DNA of 64,000 bases from Leptothoe kymatousa TAU-MAC 1615 (GCF_018739865.1 NZ_JADOER010000012.1:124001-188000); one strand, 5' to 3'; counted from the stretch's first letter, positions 37,003-47,530 are shown. Program-made: numbers and translations. The notes: a model not told the origin generated them from the letters alone.

Positions 37003-37153
37003 AGTTCAACCAGATAGCAATGGTGATTTGGGTCCAGATTGTGTCGATTGCATTCAGCAGCTCAAACCAGCACAATCCGTCTTGTGGAGATGACTTCAGT
37101 CCATCTAGATAAAATCTGACAAACTGTTTGCCAGATTTTATTAGCTATATTTT

Positions 37154-37345
37154 TTAGCTATAGGTAGGAACGCGACGCTGGAACGTTGTCTGACGCTGTG
37201 GAGCAGTTTTGGCTAATGTGTCCGTAGCACCAGGGCGCTGGTATACATCGGACTGCTGAGGGGTTTCGCCTACCGCATATGCCTGGGAGCTGATCATCAC
37301 AGTCGCAAGCCAAGTGCCAATCAATAATGCCAGTACGATGGCCAT
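37154..37345 (-). CDS. Small exported protein, unknown function
   Basis: A signal peptide (LALLIGTWLATVMISSQAYA-VG) is followed by about 38 polar residues rich in Gln, Thr and Arg (TPQQSDVYQRPGATDTLAKT, ending FQRRVPTYS). GGAGACAG before the ATG serves as ribosome site. No domain is recognised. It is the last gene of a minus-strand run that begins at 40742. Confidence 0.6.
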   Translation of the reverse strand: MAIVLALLIGTWLATVMISSQAYAVGETPQQSDVYQRPGATDTLAKTAPQRQTTFQRRVPTYS

Positions 37346-37494
37346 ATCTCTGTCTCCTTTTATCTACTGTCCGAAACGGTCAGTAGAATTCATAAGTGTG
37401 GTGTTATGTAAACAAAGGTAACGAAATATGTGGTCGGGCGTCAATTGATTGTGCCGGTAGAATTTGTGGCGTAATCCGTACTTGTGGGGTGATT

Positions 37495-38871
37495 CTAACT
37501 AGCAAATTTTTGCTTGATTAGGTCAAACAATGCCCTCATGCCCATGGCGTCGCCTCCTTCTGGACGACCTGGCAGACTGCGGAGGTTGTAGGCCATCAAA
37601 TCGACGTGGATCCAGGAGAGGTCTGGCTGGATAAATTCTTGTAGAAATAGGGCGGCGGTAATGGCGCCTCCATAGGAGCCGCTAGCAATGTTATTCATAT
37701 CGGCTGCGGCACTATCTAACATAGACCGATAGGGTTGGTGCAACGGTAGGTTCCAAAGGGGATCGTCAAGGGCCTGTCCACTAGTTAGCAGCGCGGTTGT
37801 GGTTTGGCTGTCATTGCAGAAAAAGGCGGGCACTTCTGTGCCGAGGGCAACTCGCGCTGCTCCTGTGAGCGTGGCGCAATCAATCAGCAGATCAGGTTCT
37901 TCGCTGCTGGCTTCCCATAGGGCATCGGCGAGTACGAGCCGACCCTCTGCATCGGTGTTTCCTACTTCAACGGTAGTGCCTTTGCGGGAGGTCAAAATGT
38001 CTAGGGGACGTAGGGCATTGCCGGCAATGCTGTTTTCTACGGCAGCGACTAATACCCTGAGGTGGATGGGCAGCTTTAAGCTCATGATCATTTGGGCTAG
38101 GCCTAATACCTGGGCAGCCCCGCCCATGTCTTTTTTCATCAGCTTCATGCCCACAGCGGATTTGATGTCTAACCCACCACTATCGAAGCAAACTCCTTTT
38201 CCGACTAAGGTGACTTGGGGGGCATTTTCGTTACCCCAGCGTAAGTCGATGAGCCTGGGGGCACGGGTACTGGCCTTGCCGACGGCATAAATCATCGGAT
38301 AATTTTCGATGACTAAATCCCCTCCAGCGATCACGCTCATTTTGGCTTCATGGGTATCAGCTAGGTTGCGAGCAACTTCTTCTAGCTGTTCGGGACCCAT
38401 GTTGTTAGATGGGGTGGTGACTAAATCGCGGACTAAATAGGTGGCCTCGGTTGTGGCTTTGACATAGGCTACATCAGCATTTTCGGGGGGGTGTAATTTG
38501 GATATTTTGCTTGCTTTGGTGAGTTTGTAGCGATCAAAGCTATAGCTGCCCAGGTGCCAGCCTAAGTAAAGTTTGGTGGCTACTGCGGCGGAAAAATTAT
38601 CGGCAAGCTGATAGGTGCCAGTAGGCAGTGTTTTGGGGAGATCGGCCAGAGTCCAGGTATCTATTTGCTCGGGCTTGCCGACGAGAACTTTGGAAATGTT
38701 GCCTGTGGCATCGGGGACGATGCATAGGGTACCTGCTTTTCCGGCAAAACCGGAGACCTGGCACCAGGTGGTGCTATCGCTGTGTTGCTCTTGTAGCTGG
38801 TCTGAACTGACTATGTAAATTGCGATCGCATCTGCCAAGGGAAACCTCCACGCCTTCAAAGACACCTGCAT
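37495..38871 (-). CDS. Leucyl aminopeptidase family protein (M17)
   Basis: A two-metal cytosolic aminopeptidase. The catalytic block VGKGVCFDSGGLDIK holds the metal-binding Lys and Asp. GAAQVLGLAQMI and the signature NTDAEGRLVLADAL follow. The N-terminal third is less conserved, as in M17 enzymes of the PepA/PepB-like type. The ATG at 38871 (MQVSLKAWRFP) is chosen; one at 38952 would add 27 atypical residues. It lies directly behind tag. Confidence 0.9.
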   Translation of the reverse strand: MQVSLKAWRFPLADAIAIYIVSSDQLQEQHSDSTTWCQVSGFAGKAGTLCIVPDATGNISKVLVGKPEQIDTWTLADLPKTLPTGTYQLADNFSAAVATKLYLGWHLGSYSFDRYKLTKASKISKLHPPENADVAYVKATTEATYLVRDLVTTPSNNMGPEQLEEVARNLADTHEAKMSVIAGGDLVIENYPMIYAVGKASTRAPRLIDLRWGNENAPQVTLVGKGVCFDSGGLDIKSAVGMKLMKKDMGGAAQVLGLAQMIMSLKLPIHLRVLVAAVENSIAGNALRPLDILTSRKGTTVEVGNTDAEGRLVLADALWEASSEEPDLLIDCATLTGAARVALGTEVPAFFCNDSQTTTALLTSGQALDDPLWNLPLHQPYRSMLDSAAADMNNIASGSYGGAITAALFLQEFIQPDLSWIHVDLMAYNLRSLPGRPEGGDAMGMRALFDLIKQKFAS

Positions 38872-38958
38872 CAAACGAGTGTAGTTTGCCCTAAGGCTGT
38901 CAGCAACTGTCTTGCAAATGAGCAGAGTCCTCGATTTACACCTGAAACTCACGCTCCT

Positions 38959-39576
38959 TTACGGACGCTCTAACAAATTTCGTTGCTTTTCTACTATTGC
39001 TCGCATACAACATCCTTCGAGATGATCATTCACCATCCCCATGGATTGCATAAAGGCATAGGCCGTTGTGGGACCCACAAATGACCACCCCCGTTTCTTT
39101 AAATCTTTACTGAGTGCAGTAGATTCAGGGGTTTTACTAATTTCAGACAGGGTGGCATAGTCACATTTCGGCGGGCGTTCTTTCGGCTCATATTGCCAAA
39201 AGTAGGCCGCTAGAGAACCAAACTCATCCCCCAGGTCGCATGCCCGCTGAGCATTATTGATGGTGGATTCAATTTTGCGTCGATGGCGCACAATATCTGC
39301 ATTTTGCAGCAACCGCTCCACATCAGCATCGCCATAACGGGCAACTGTCTCAAATTTAAACTGATCAAATGCTGCCCGAAAATTGTCTCGCTTACGAAGA
39401 ATGGTGAGCCAGCTCAAACCCGACTGAAATCCTTCCAAGCAAATCTTTTCGAACAGCGTTCGATCATCTATAACGGGACGGCCCCACTCATGGTCGTGAT
39501 AGTCCAAATATTGAGCATCCTTACCGGGCCACCAACATCGAACTTTCTTATCAACGCCCGTAATTAGACCGTCCAT
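38959..39576 (-). CDS. tag: DNA-3-methyladenine glycosylase I
   Basis: Excises 3-methyladenine from alkylated DNA. The start VRCWWPGKDAQYLDYHDHEWGRP has the zinc Cys and His; the other ligands are near the end in MVNDHLEGCCMR. FEKICLEGFQSGLSWLTILRKR and KRGWSFVGPTTAYAFMQSMG are further Tag blocks. The 205-residue length fits. It lies 26 bases behind the SLH gene and before the aminopeptidase, all on one strand. Confidence 0.93.
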   Translation of the reverse strand: MDGLITGVDKKVRCWWPGKDAQYLDYHDHEWGRPVIDDRTLFEKICLEGFQSGLSWLTILRKRDNFRAAFDQFKFETVARYGDADVERLLQNADIVRHRRKIESTINNAQRACDLGDEFGSLAAYFWQYEPKERPPKCDYATLSEISKTPESTALSKDLKKRGWSFVGPTTAYAFMQSMGMVNDHLEGCCMRAIVEKQRNLLERP

Positions 39577-39602
39577 ATAGTCAGACGCTTACTACTTCTT
39601 AC

Positions 39603-40742
39603 CTACGGTTGAACAACGTACTCCCCATCAATGGGGTCAATGCGCCCTTGGGCTACCAACGTTTGATAAATCATCGCCGCAACTTCAGCCCGAGTAGCCG
39701 GTTCATTGGGGTTCAACGCACTTAAATCAGGATGATTAACGACCAAACCCGCTTGGGTAGCTGCAGCCACTTTGGGTACAGCCCAATCTTGAATGGTGTC
39801 AGCATCGCTATACCGTTTTACTATTTCTCCGGCATCCCCATCGGCAGCGGATTTACTCCCGGTGACCATGGCAGTCAACGCCTGCACCCTAGGCACATTA
39901 ACATCTGGCTTAAAACTACCGTCCGTAAAGCCATTCATATAGCCTCCCTTCACCGATTCATTGATGAAGTCGATGGCCCAAAAATCAGTCGCTACATCTG
40001 AAAACGAAATAGCAGATTCTTCGTCTGAAAGGGGAAAGGCTTTCGTAATTGCCCTGGCAAGTTGAGCCCGAGTGATTGGCTCATCTGGTTTGAAGGTGTC
40101 TTCTGCTTCGACACCATCAACAATGATTCCGTCGAATACATCGCGCTCGCTCAGGGCGTCAATGTAGGGTTTTGCCCAATAACCGTCAGGCACATCTTGG
40201 AACTTAAGAGCTTCCTGCGTCACCTCCAAGGGGACCGGGGGGGCTACAGGTTCCTCTGGCTCTGGGGCGGCCTCGCGCTCAGCGGCAGGCTGAGCTTCCT
40301 GTTGAGGAGGCGTGGGGGCAGTATCTGTACTAATAGTATCTGTATCATCAGGCGTAGTTACCGATTGGCTACGGGTAGTACGCTGTGGCTCCAAGGCTTG
40401 CGTAGCTTTCTCTGCCGATTGGCCAATATTTCCCAACGCACTACCAGCACCTGCTGCGCCAACGATTTCAGCCGCACCAAAGCCAATGACATCATCGTCA
40501 TCGAGCTCAGCATTGGGCAACTCGAGCGGTGCCACATCACCATCTAAGTCACCGACGATGGAAGGCGCTCCGTCTGCATCAAAAAGACCGACATTGCCAA
40601 ATAGGTTCACGCCTGCACGGGTCAGACCCCAGAACAGAACGCTGCCCAGTGTTAAAAATGCAACAAACATTGCAATTAGCTCGTCGTAGCTAAGGGATCG
40701 ACGGCGACGGTCGGTACCTGGGTCAGACGGAATTTGAGACAC
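39603..40742 (-). CDS. SLH-domain protein, membrane anchored
   Basis: A hydrophobic helix near residues 26-44 (LIAMFVAFLTLGSVLFWGLT) is followed by a long linker rich in Asp, Ala, Pro and Glu, then three S-layer-homology segments: FQDVPDGYWAKPYIDALSER (about residue 185), FSDVATDFWAIDFINESVKG and YSDADTIQDWAVPKVAAATQ. SLH domains bind cell-wall polymers, so this likely ties the inner membrane to peptidoglycan or to the outer layer. It lacks the beta-barrel of cyanobacterial SLH porins. It heads the minus-strand run SLH-tag-aminopeptidase. Confidence 0.88.
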   Translation of the reverse strand: MSQIPSDPGTDRRRRSLSYDELIAMFVAFLTLGSVLFWGLTRAGVNLFGNVGLFDADGAPSIVGDLDGDVAPLELPNAELDDDDVIGFGAAEIVGAAGAGSALGNIGQSAEKATQALEPQRTTRSQSVTTPDDTDTISTDTAPTPPQQEAQPAAEREAAPEPEEPVAPPVPLEVTQEALKFQDVPDGYWAKPYIDALSERDVFDGIIVDGVEAEDTFKPDEPITRAQLARAITKAFPLSDEESAISFSDVATDFWAIDFINESVKGGYMNGFTDGSFKPDVNVPRVQALTAMVTGSKSAADGDAGEIVKRYSDADTIQDWAVPKVAAATQAGLVVNHPDLSALNPNEPATRAEVAAMIYQTLVAQGRIDPIDGEYVVQP

Positions 40743-40931
40743 AGTAGACTCCTAATACCTAATCAAGTGTGAACTAGACAATATATTCCCTATATAAAGA
40801 TAAAGCAGAAAAGAATTGATTTCAGCGTTATTACTTACATTTCTCAATTATTCTTTTTATTAAGCTTTTACTTAAGTAAGTGTTTTTCCTTGGGGTGTTC
40901 CTGCTTTGGGACGCAACGTTTTAGTCTACTC

Positions 40932-41651
40932 ATGATTTCTCAATTCCAAAAAACTTGGCCAAAATCGTCTCTGGTAAGGGCGTTTGGTCGTTTAATCCTC
41001 TGTTCCTTGCCAGCTATCTCGGTCAGCGGTTGCTTAGCGGCCACTGCCCAGGTGGCGACACTGCGTCCAGTGTCGCTCTTAGTGCCCCATCTCGTTGCCA
41101 GGGCCACAGCTGTCGATGCCTTGATTAGTCGTGTCCATGAGCAGTTTGCGTCATTGCATGAGCTGGAAAAGGCCTCGATTTCCATCGGTGGTTTAGGCCC
41201 AGTTAAATGGGGGATGACCATTCAAGAGGCTGCTAATGCTGCCCAGGTGAGCTTTGTGGTGACATCCCTGAGCCAATCGCCGTCGTGTCAGTATTATTTG
41301 CCAGAAAACTTTGACCCTGAGAAGGCCGTTCGTACCGGTACGATTGACGGTATTGGCTTGATGGTGGTGAACGGTCAGGTCATTCGCATCGATATTTGGC
41401 CAGGTAGTCCAGTGAAAACCCCTGGGGATATTGGTATTGGCTCCACCATGGCCGAGGTGCAGGCTGCCTATGACGGCAACATGGAAGTGACCCAGCATCC
41501 CTACACTGAGGGCAACTATTTGACGCTGAGCTCCGAGGCCTCGGGAACCAATTTATATAGCTTGGTGTTTGAGACTGACAAATCAGGTAAGGTGACTCAG
41601 TTTCGTGCTGGGCAGCTGCCTGCTGTGACCTGGACCGAAGGCTGTTCTTGA
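40932..41651 (+). CDS. Exported protein of unknown function
   Basis: The function is not recognised. From the ATG at 40932 a basic N-terminus and hydrophobic stretch (ILCSLPAISVSGCLAA) form a signal peptide or a lipoprotein signal (VSGC). The mature part has the block GPVKWGMTIQEAANAAQV, then strand-rich sequence (DGIGLMVVNGQVIRIDIWPG), IGIGSTMAEVQAAYDG and YSLVFETDKSGKVTQFRAG. The 'MT..EA' and 'STMAEVQAAY' pattern resembles a widespread bacterial family of exported proteins, but I cannot name it. It lies 51 bases before the DUF255 gene. Confidence 0.65.
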   Translation: MISQFQKTWPKSSLVRAFGRLILCSLPAISVSGCLAATAQVATLRPVSLLVPHLVARATAVDALISRVHEQFASLHELEKASISIGGLGPVKWGMTIQEAANAAQVSFVVTSLSQSPSCQYYLPENFDPEKAVRTGTIDGIGLMVVNGQVIRIDIWPGSPVKTPGDIGIGSTMAEVQAAYDGNMEVTQHPYTEGNYLTLSSEASGTNLYSLVFETDKSGKVTQFRAGQLPAVTWTEGCS

Positions 41652-41702
41652 TGGGTGAACGGCAACTCAACCTTGATAGACTCATAGGGCTGTTCCTGCC
41701 TG

Positions 41703-43766
41703 ATGTCGTTAATGGTGAATCGGTTAGCCCAAAGTCAAAGTCTCTATCTACGCAAGCACGCCCATAATCCGATTGATTGGTGGCCATGGTGTGACGAGGC
41801 CTTAAAGACTGCCAAGCTTGGCGATAAACCGATTTTTTTGTCAGTCGGTTACTCTAGCTGCCATTGGTGCACGGTAATGGAGGGAGAGGCGTTTTCAGAG
41901 CCCGCTATTGCCGAGTATCTCAATGCTAACTTTCTGCCGATCAAGGTTGATCGTGAAGAGCGCCCTGATCTAGACAGTATCTATATGCAAGCGTTGCAAA
42001 TGCTTGTGGGGCAGGGGGGCTGGCCGCTAAATATATTTTTATCTCCTGAGGATTTGGTGCCGTTCTATGGGGGGACTTATTTTCCGGTGGAGCCTCGTTA
42101 TGGCCGTCCAGGTTTTTTGCAGCTACTCCAAATTCTGCGAAATCTCTACGATACGGATAAACCTAAGGTTGGTGCGGTTAAGTCTCAAATTTTAGAAACG
42201 TTGCAGCAGTCTGTACTACTACCTGCGGACGATAATCTTAGTGCTGAGTTGTTAGGGCGGGGGCTGACCATTAGTGCCAAAATCCTTGCCCCATCTGGCC
42301 CTGGTACTCGTTTCCCGATGGTTCCATATGGGTTGAGTGCTTTGCGGTCGATTCGTTTGGTGCCACCAACGGATGACCTGCAGCCTCAGCAGATTTGTCT
42401 GCGTCGCGGTTTGGATTTGGTTCTGGGGGGAATCTATGACCATGTGGCAGGGGGCTTCCATCGCTATACGGTGGATCCCACATGGACGGTGCCCCACTTT
42501 GAAAAAATGCTCTATGACAATGGTTTGATTGTGGAGTATTTAGCAGACCTCTGGAGCCAAGGGCATCAAGAGCCTGCGTTTGAAAGGGCGATTGATGGCA
42601 CATTTCAGTGGTTAAAGCGAGAAATGTGGGCAGGCTATTTCTACGCGGCTCAAGATGCCGATAGCTTTGTCACACCGAATGATGCCGAACCGGAAGAGGG
42701 CGCTTTTTATGTCTGGACTGAGGTCTCGTTGCGAGAGCTGTTAACAGAGGCGGAATTTGCGGCTCTATCTGCAGACTTTATGATCTCGGCGGCCGGTAAT
42801 TTTGAAGGCAATATTGTCTTGCAGCGTAAACAAGGTGGGGCATTGCGGGCTTCAACGGAAACTGCTCTGGGTAAGTTATTTGTTATCCGTTATGGCCAAG
42901 CGAATGTGGATACGGCTGCCCCGGCCCTTGATGCTACAGCGGCTAAGACAGCGTCATGGCCTGGTCGCATACCGCCCGTGACCGATACCAAAATGATTGT
43001 TGCTTGGAATAGTTTGATGATTTCGGGCTTAGCCCTTGCTGCCAAGGTGTTTGGCCGCACCGACTATTTGGAACTGGCGATGGCTGCGGCTCAATTTATT
43101 CTTGAGAACCAGTGGGTCAATGGCCGTTTTCATCGACTCAACTACGATGGTAACCCCGCTGTGTTTGCTCAGTCAGAAGACTATGCGTTGTTTATTAAAG
43201 CTTTGCTGGATATTCAGCAAGCGAGCTTATCTTTGCGGACACCTGATGTCTCTGTAGATTGGTTGGCCCATGCAACAACAATTCAAGCTGAGTTTGACCA
43301 GTGGCTGTGGAGCGATGCCGCTCAGGGCTATTACAACACTGCTAGTGATGTTAGTGACAGTTTGTTAGTGCGCGAACGCAGCTATCAAGATAATGCGACT
43401 CCTGCAGCTAATGGCGTTGCGATCGCTAATTTAATCCGATTGTCATTATTGGCTAAAGATTTAGCGTATTTTGATCGCGCTGAGGAGGCATTAAAAGCAT
43501 TTAGTATCGTAATGGATCAAGCCCCCCGGTCCTGTCCCACATTGTTCCAAGCCTTAGATTGGTATCGACATCAAACCCTAGTGTGCACCACCGTCGAGCA
43601 TGTATCAACCTTATCTCGACACTATGCACCTACAACTGTTTTTGCCATTGACAATCAACTGTCTGAGGGCGTGCTTGGCCTAGTCTGCCAAGGGCTAACC
43701 TGCAAAGACCCAGCCCATAGCTACAACCAAATGGAACAACAAATGTTGGCTAGTCAATGCCCCTAA
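41703..43766 (+). CDS. Thioredoxin-fold protein, DUF255 / SSP411 family
   Basis: The N-terminal domain is a thioredoxin-like fold of the DUF255 family (NRLAQSQSLYLRKHAHNPIDW, CxxC at Cys53-Cys56 in GYSSCHWCTVM, VDREERPDLDSIYM). The C-terminal 500 residues form an alpha/alpha barrel similar to glycoside-modifying enzymes (GGIYDHVAGGFHRYTVDPTW, HFEKMLYDN, YYAAQDADS-like FYAAQDADS, VVAWNSLM-like IVAWNSLM). The family is widespread from bacteria to mammals (SPATA20), and its reaction is not established. The 687 residues are full length. MVNRL at 41712 is an alternative start. Confidence 0.9.
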   Translation: MSLMVNRLAQSQSLYLRKHAHNPIDWWPWCDEALKTAKLGDKPIFLSVGYSSCHWCTVMEGEAFSEPAIAEYLNANFLPIKVDREERPDLDSIYMQALQMLVGQGGWPLNIFLSPEDLVPFYGGTYFPVEPRYGRPGFLQLLQILRNLYDTDKPKVGAVKSQILETLQQSVLLPADDNLSAELLGRGLTISAKILAPSGPGTRFPMVPYGLSALRSIRLVPPTDDLQPQQICLRRGLDLVLGGIYDHVAGGFHRYTVDPTWTVPHFEKMLYDNGLIVEYLADLWSQGHQEPAFERAIDGTFQWLKREMWAGYFYAAQDADSFVTPNDAEPEEGAFYVWTEVSLRELLTEAEFAALSADFMISAAGNFEGNIVLQRKQGGALRASTETALGKLFVIRYGQANVDTAAPALDATAAKTASWPGRIPPVTDTKMIVAWNSLMISGLALAAKVFGRTDYLELAMAAAQFILENQWVNGRFHRLNYDGNPAVFAQSEDYALFIKALLDIQQASLSLRTPDVSVDWLAHATTIQAEFDQWLWSDAAQGYYNTASDVSDSLLVRERSYQDNATPAANGVAIANLIRLSLLAKDLAYFDRAEEALKAFSIVMDQAPRSCPTLFQALDWYRHQTLVCTTVEHVSTLSRHYAPTTVFAIDNQLSEGVLGLVCQGLTCKDPAHSYNQMEQQMLASQCP

Positions 43767-43950
43767 GGGTATGCCGCTATACTCTCTTTTTATGCAGAGA
43801 AGAGTTGATGGGAGAGAAAACTCTTAGACTCTTCACAATCGGTGATTAGCCCATGGCATACACTTGATGATCTAGCTAGGACGGTGCTAATCATCATGGG
43901 AAAACTTGATCTATTTCAACATAACGGTTTTATAGCCTAGGGAGACTCTC

Positions 43951-46900
43951 ATGCTATATCGTTTGTTGGGCATAAGTATCTTGTGCTCGTTGGTGCATAT
44001 GCCAGCACGAGCGCAGGTGATTGAGGACAATACGGTGGGGACGGTGGTGAGTGGCAGTGGCCCACTAATCATTACCGGAGGAACGCAACAACTTACCACC
44101 CTATTCCACAGCTTTTCTGAGTTTTCACCCAATGCCAACAATGTCACCTTTGCGTTGGATGGTACCCAAGCCGCAGTTGATACCGTGATCGGGCGAGTTA
44201 CAGGAAACAACGGCTCCTTTATTGATGGACAGCTGTCCCTGACCGGTGGCAATGCCCCCGATCTGTTCCTACTGAATCCTAACGGTATGGTCTTTGGTCC
44301 CGATGCTACCCTGGCATTGCCGGCCTCCTTTGTCGCGACCACTGCTGAGTCTGTTTTGTTTGAGGGTGGTCTGAGGTTCAGTGCCAATACTGCAGTAGCC
44401 GCCCCCCTGCTTACCCTCAGCACACCGGTCGGCTTACAGTTTGGGAATACGGCTGCACCCATGCATTTTGAGAACGTGGAGTTTGCCGTGGATGCCGGTC
44501 AGGCCATGAGCCTGGTTGGTGGCGCAGTGACGATGGACCGGAGTGGCCTCACTGCACCGGGAGGACGCCTGCAGGTGGCCGGTCTAGCTGCCAATAGCAC
44601 CTTAAGCCTTGATGCGGATGGGACTTTCCAAAACGATAATGTGGACATTATTGGCGCCAGGGGTTTTCGTAACGTATTGATCGAGGAATCTAGCTTCAAT
44701 GTTAGTGGTACTACCAATGGCTCCATTAGCCTGATGGGTAACGACACGACATTGAGTAATGTGTCTCTGATTGCCAATGGAGACCTAGGTGCCGCCGGTA
44801 GCATTGATGTTAAGGCTGCGGGTGCATTAACCTTAAACAATAATACTGCACTCTCTTCCATCGCCATGGATGAGGGGGATACAGGGACTATCTCCCTCAT
44901 GGGTGGCACTGTTGAGATCTCAAGTGGGTTTGTTCTCAATGAGACTCGAGGGGCGGGTAATGCCGGTGGCGTTGACATTACAGCCAATACATTTTCGCTG
45001 GATAACAATGCAGCTATCAGAGGTGAGAGTGCAAGCCTGGGTAACGCCAGTAATATCATCATTACGGCCGAGGATGTTTCCATCCAAAACGGGGGGATTA
45101 CCAGCGACGGGTATAGTGACGGCAGAGCCGGTGATATCACTATCAACGCGTCTGCTAGCTTCTATCTTGGCCCTGGAGGATTTATAAGTAGTAGGCCCTA
45201 TGGCGCAGGTCGAGCAGGCGACCTGACCTTTATGGCTGCAAATATCTTGCTTGATGGGGTGAGCTTTCGTAATGATGCCGTGTCAAGCGGCGATGCTGGC
45301 AACATTACAATGACTGCTAGCGATTCGCTGGTCATTTCCCAGTCAGGTTTTTTTAACGGCACCGAGTCAAGCGGCGATGCTGGCAACATTACAATGACCG
45401 CTGGTGAATTAACAATTTGGCAATCTAGCTTTGGGAGCAACACCTTTAGCAGCGGCGATGCGGGGGATATCTATTTCACTGCCGATGAACTCACCATTAC
45501 CCAATCGGGCTTTGGGACTGATACCTTTGCCAGTGGTGATGCTGGCACAATCAATATTGTGGCGGGTAATTTTCTCTTCGAAGAAAGTGGATTTGGTGCG
45601 TCCACCAATGGCACTGGTCGAGGTGGTTCGATTCAAATCACTGCAAATAATTTTACGCTCCGCGACGCGGGGTTCGGCTCGGTCCTTGACATCGATGCTC
45701 AAGATACCACTGGTGGAGACATTATCATTAATGTCAATGACACCATGTTCATGGAGAGGGCTGGTCTCGGAACAGATATCTCGGGGCAGGGGGTGGCTGG
45801 CAATCTTACCGTAAATGCTCACAAGCTAATTATGGTTGAGTCTGGTGTGGGTTCAGATACATTCTCCACCTCTGATTCAGGGATTCTCACCGTTAGGGCT
45901 GATAGCATTACGATGACTACGTCTAGTTTGACCAGTTCAGCCCAACAGAATAGCACTGGCAATTCTGGCAGAGTGGATGTCATCGCTAGGAGCATTGTTC
46001 TTGACGAGAGTTTGATTCGAACAACGGTCAAAAATACTAATAGCAGTGCCGATGGTGGTCAAATTAATGTTCAAGCCGATACCATTGTGTTGCGAGAGTT
46101 AGATGATGAGAATCGTCGTGCATCAATTGAATCTCAAAATTTAGGGAACGGTAGTGCTGGAGATATTAGTATTATCGCCAGGGAAATTGACATGCAGGGG
46201 GGACTAATATCCACGGCTAAATTTGGCAGTGGCGGCAGCAGCAATCTCGATATCCTAGTCGATGACCTGACCATTACCAACGGAGGCAGCATCTTTGCCG
46301 CCAATGGAACGGGGGCAACAGGCGTTGGTAATAATGTTCATCTTGTTGCTGAGTATATTTCGTTAGATGCAGGCAGTGCCATCACGGTTTCTACGGGGGG
46401 AGAAGGCGAGGGTGGCCTTTTGCAGGTGACCGCTAATACTCTAGATGTTTTGGAGGGGGCGCAAATTAGCTCATCTAGCCTCGAAGAAATTGGCTTCACG
46501 GCTCAACAAACGTTTGCTTTTGCTGGCGAAGGGGGTAACAGCTTGGATCTGATTACTCCTACGTTGCCGGACGGTGTCCAATATGGCCCTGCTGGGCTTA
46601 TTATCATTAATGCCAATGATATCAATGTTCAAGGCATAGGTCCTGACGGCAAGGCCAGCCGGATTACGGCTTTTTCTCAAACGAACGGTAATGCTGGCGC
46701 TATCGTTCTTGATGCTGGCGCTGTAGAGTTGCGAGATGGTGGTGAAGTAACCGTTAGCGGCATCAACGGTGGCAACGCTGGTAACTTAGCGATCGCAGCA
46801 GATTCCATCGTACTTAGTAACAATGCCAGCCTGCGGGCAGAAACGGCTGCTGGGAACCAGGGCAATATTGATATCTATGCAGACCGCTACGTTGTGCTCA

Positions 46901-47520
46901 ATCGTGGTAGCCAAATCACGACTAATGCAACCAACGGAGCGACAGGGGGCAACATTCTTATTACTACCCCGATCTTGCTTGGGTATGACAATAGCGACAT
47001 TACCGCTAATGCGATCCAGGGCAATGGAGGCAATATAAACATTGCCACCCGAGGATTGCTCGGTCTAGACTTTCGCGATCAGCTCACCATCGAAAGTGAC
47101 ATCACGGCTAGTTCCGAATTTGGCCTTGAGGGAGTTGTGGCAATTCAACCTATTGTGCTGAATCCTGAGGCGGGATTAGCCCCACTCCCAAGCGATGTGG
47201 TGGATGCCGCTAATCAAATTGTTGCGGGATGTATGGCAAATACGGCTGCCAACTTTGTCGTCACTGGCCGGGGTGGTCTCTCCATTGATCCGAGGCAATC
47301 TGTTGCGGAAGATATTCTGCTCCACTCCTTTGAAGTGAGTTCCATAGGAGCGCCAACCAAGGATACGGCCAGGTTAGCCTTGACTCCAGAACGGCCGTTG
47401 TTGCAGGAAGCAACAATATGGGGACGCAATGCTGAAGGGGACGTAACGTTGATGACCCCAGCCCCCGTGGAGGATTCAAAGGGGACTTGTTTGAGTAGTG
47501 CCCAGTCATGGGAGAGATAA
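43951..47520 (+). CDS. Two-partner secretion adhesin (TpsA, haemagglutinin N-domain)
   Basis: This is a large exported beta-helix protein. A signal peptide ends MPARAQ. The N-terminal TPS domain is recognisable: GTQQLTTLFHSFSEFS, LFLLNPNGMVFGPDATL and ASFVATTAESVLF. About 900 residues of beta-helix repeats follow, rich in Asn, Gly and Ser (SGDAGNITMTA-type units, some nearly identical at the DNA level near 45280-45400). The C-terminal region (QIVAGCMANTAANFVVTGRGGLS, ILLHSFE) is typical of cyanobacterial haemagglutinin-like proteins. No TpsB transporter is in the window. It probably works in adhesion or aggregation. It converges on nadB with a 10-base gap. Confidence 0.88.
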   Translation: MLYRLLGISILCSLVHMPARAQVIEDNTVGTVVSGSGPLIITGGTQQLTTLFHSFSEFSPNANNVTFALDGTQAAVDTVIGRVTGNNGSFIDGQLSLTGGNAPDLFLLNPNGMVFGPDATLALPASFVATTAESVLFEGGLRFSANTAVAAPLLTLSTPVGLQFGNTAAPMHFENVEFAVDAGQAMSLVGGAVTMDRSGLTAPGGRLQVAGLAANSTLSLDADGTFQNDNVDIIGARGFRNVLIEESSFNVSGTTNGSISLMGNDTTLSNVSLIANGDLGAAGSIDVKAAGALTLNNNTALSSIAMDEGDTGTISLMGGTVEISSGFVLNETRGAGNAGGVDITANTFSLDNNAAIRGESASLGNASNIIITAEDVSIQNGGITSDGYSDGRAGDITINASASFYLGPGGFISSRPYGAGRAGDLTFMAANILLDGVSFRNDAVSSGDAGNITMTASDSLVISQSGFFNGTESSGDAGNITMTAGELTIWQSSFGSNTFSSGDAGDIYFTADELTITQSGFGTDTFASGDAGTINIVAGNFLFEESGFGASTNGTGRGGSIQITANNFTLRDAGFGSVLDIDAQDTTGGDIIINVNDTMFMERAGLGTDISGQGVAGNLTVNAHKLIMVESGVGSDTFSTSDSGILTVRADSITMTTSSLTSSAQQNSTGNSGRVDVIARSIVLDESLIRTTVKNTNSSADGGQINVQADTIVLRELDDENRRASIESQNLGNGSAGDISIIAREIDMQGGLISTAKFGSGGSSNLDILVDDLTITNGGSIFAANGTGATGVGNNVHLVAEYISLDAGSAITVSTGGEGEGGLLQVTANTLDVLEGAQISSSSLEEIGFTAQQTFAFAGEGGNSLDLITPTLPDGVQYGPAGLIIINANDINVQGIGPDGKASRITAFSQTNGNAGAIVLDAGAVELRDGGEVTVSGINGGNAGNLAIAADSIVLSNNASLRAETAAGNQGNIDIYADRYVVLNRGSQITTNATNGATGGNILITTPILLGYDNSDITANAIQGNGGNINIATRGLLGLDFRDQLTIESDITASSEFGLEGVVAIQPIVLNPEAGLAPLPSDVVDAANQIVAGCMANTAANFVVTGRGGLSIDPRQSVAEDILLHSFEVSSIGAPTKDTARLALTPERPLLQEATIWGRNAEGDVTLMTPAPVEDSKGTCLSSAQSWER

Positions 47521-47530
47521 CAACGTTGCT

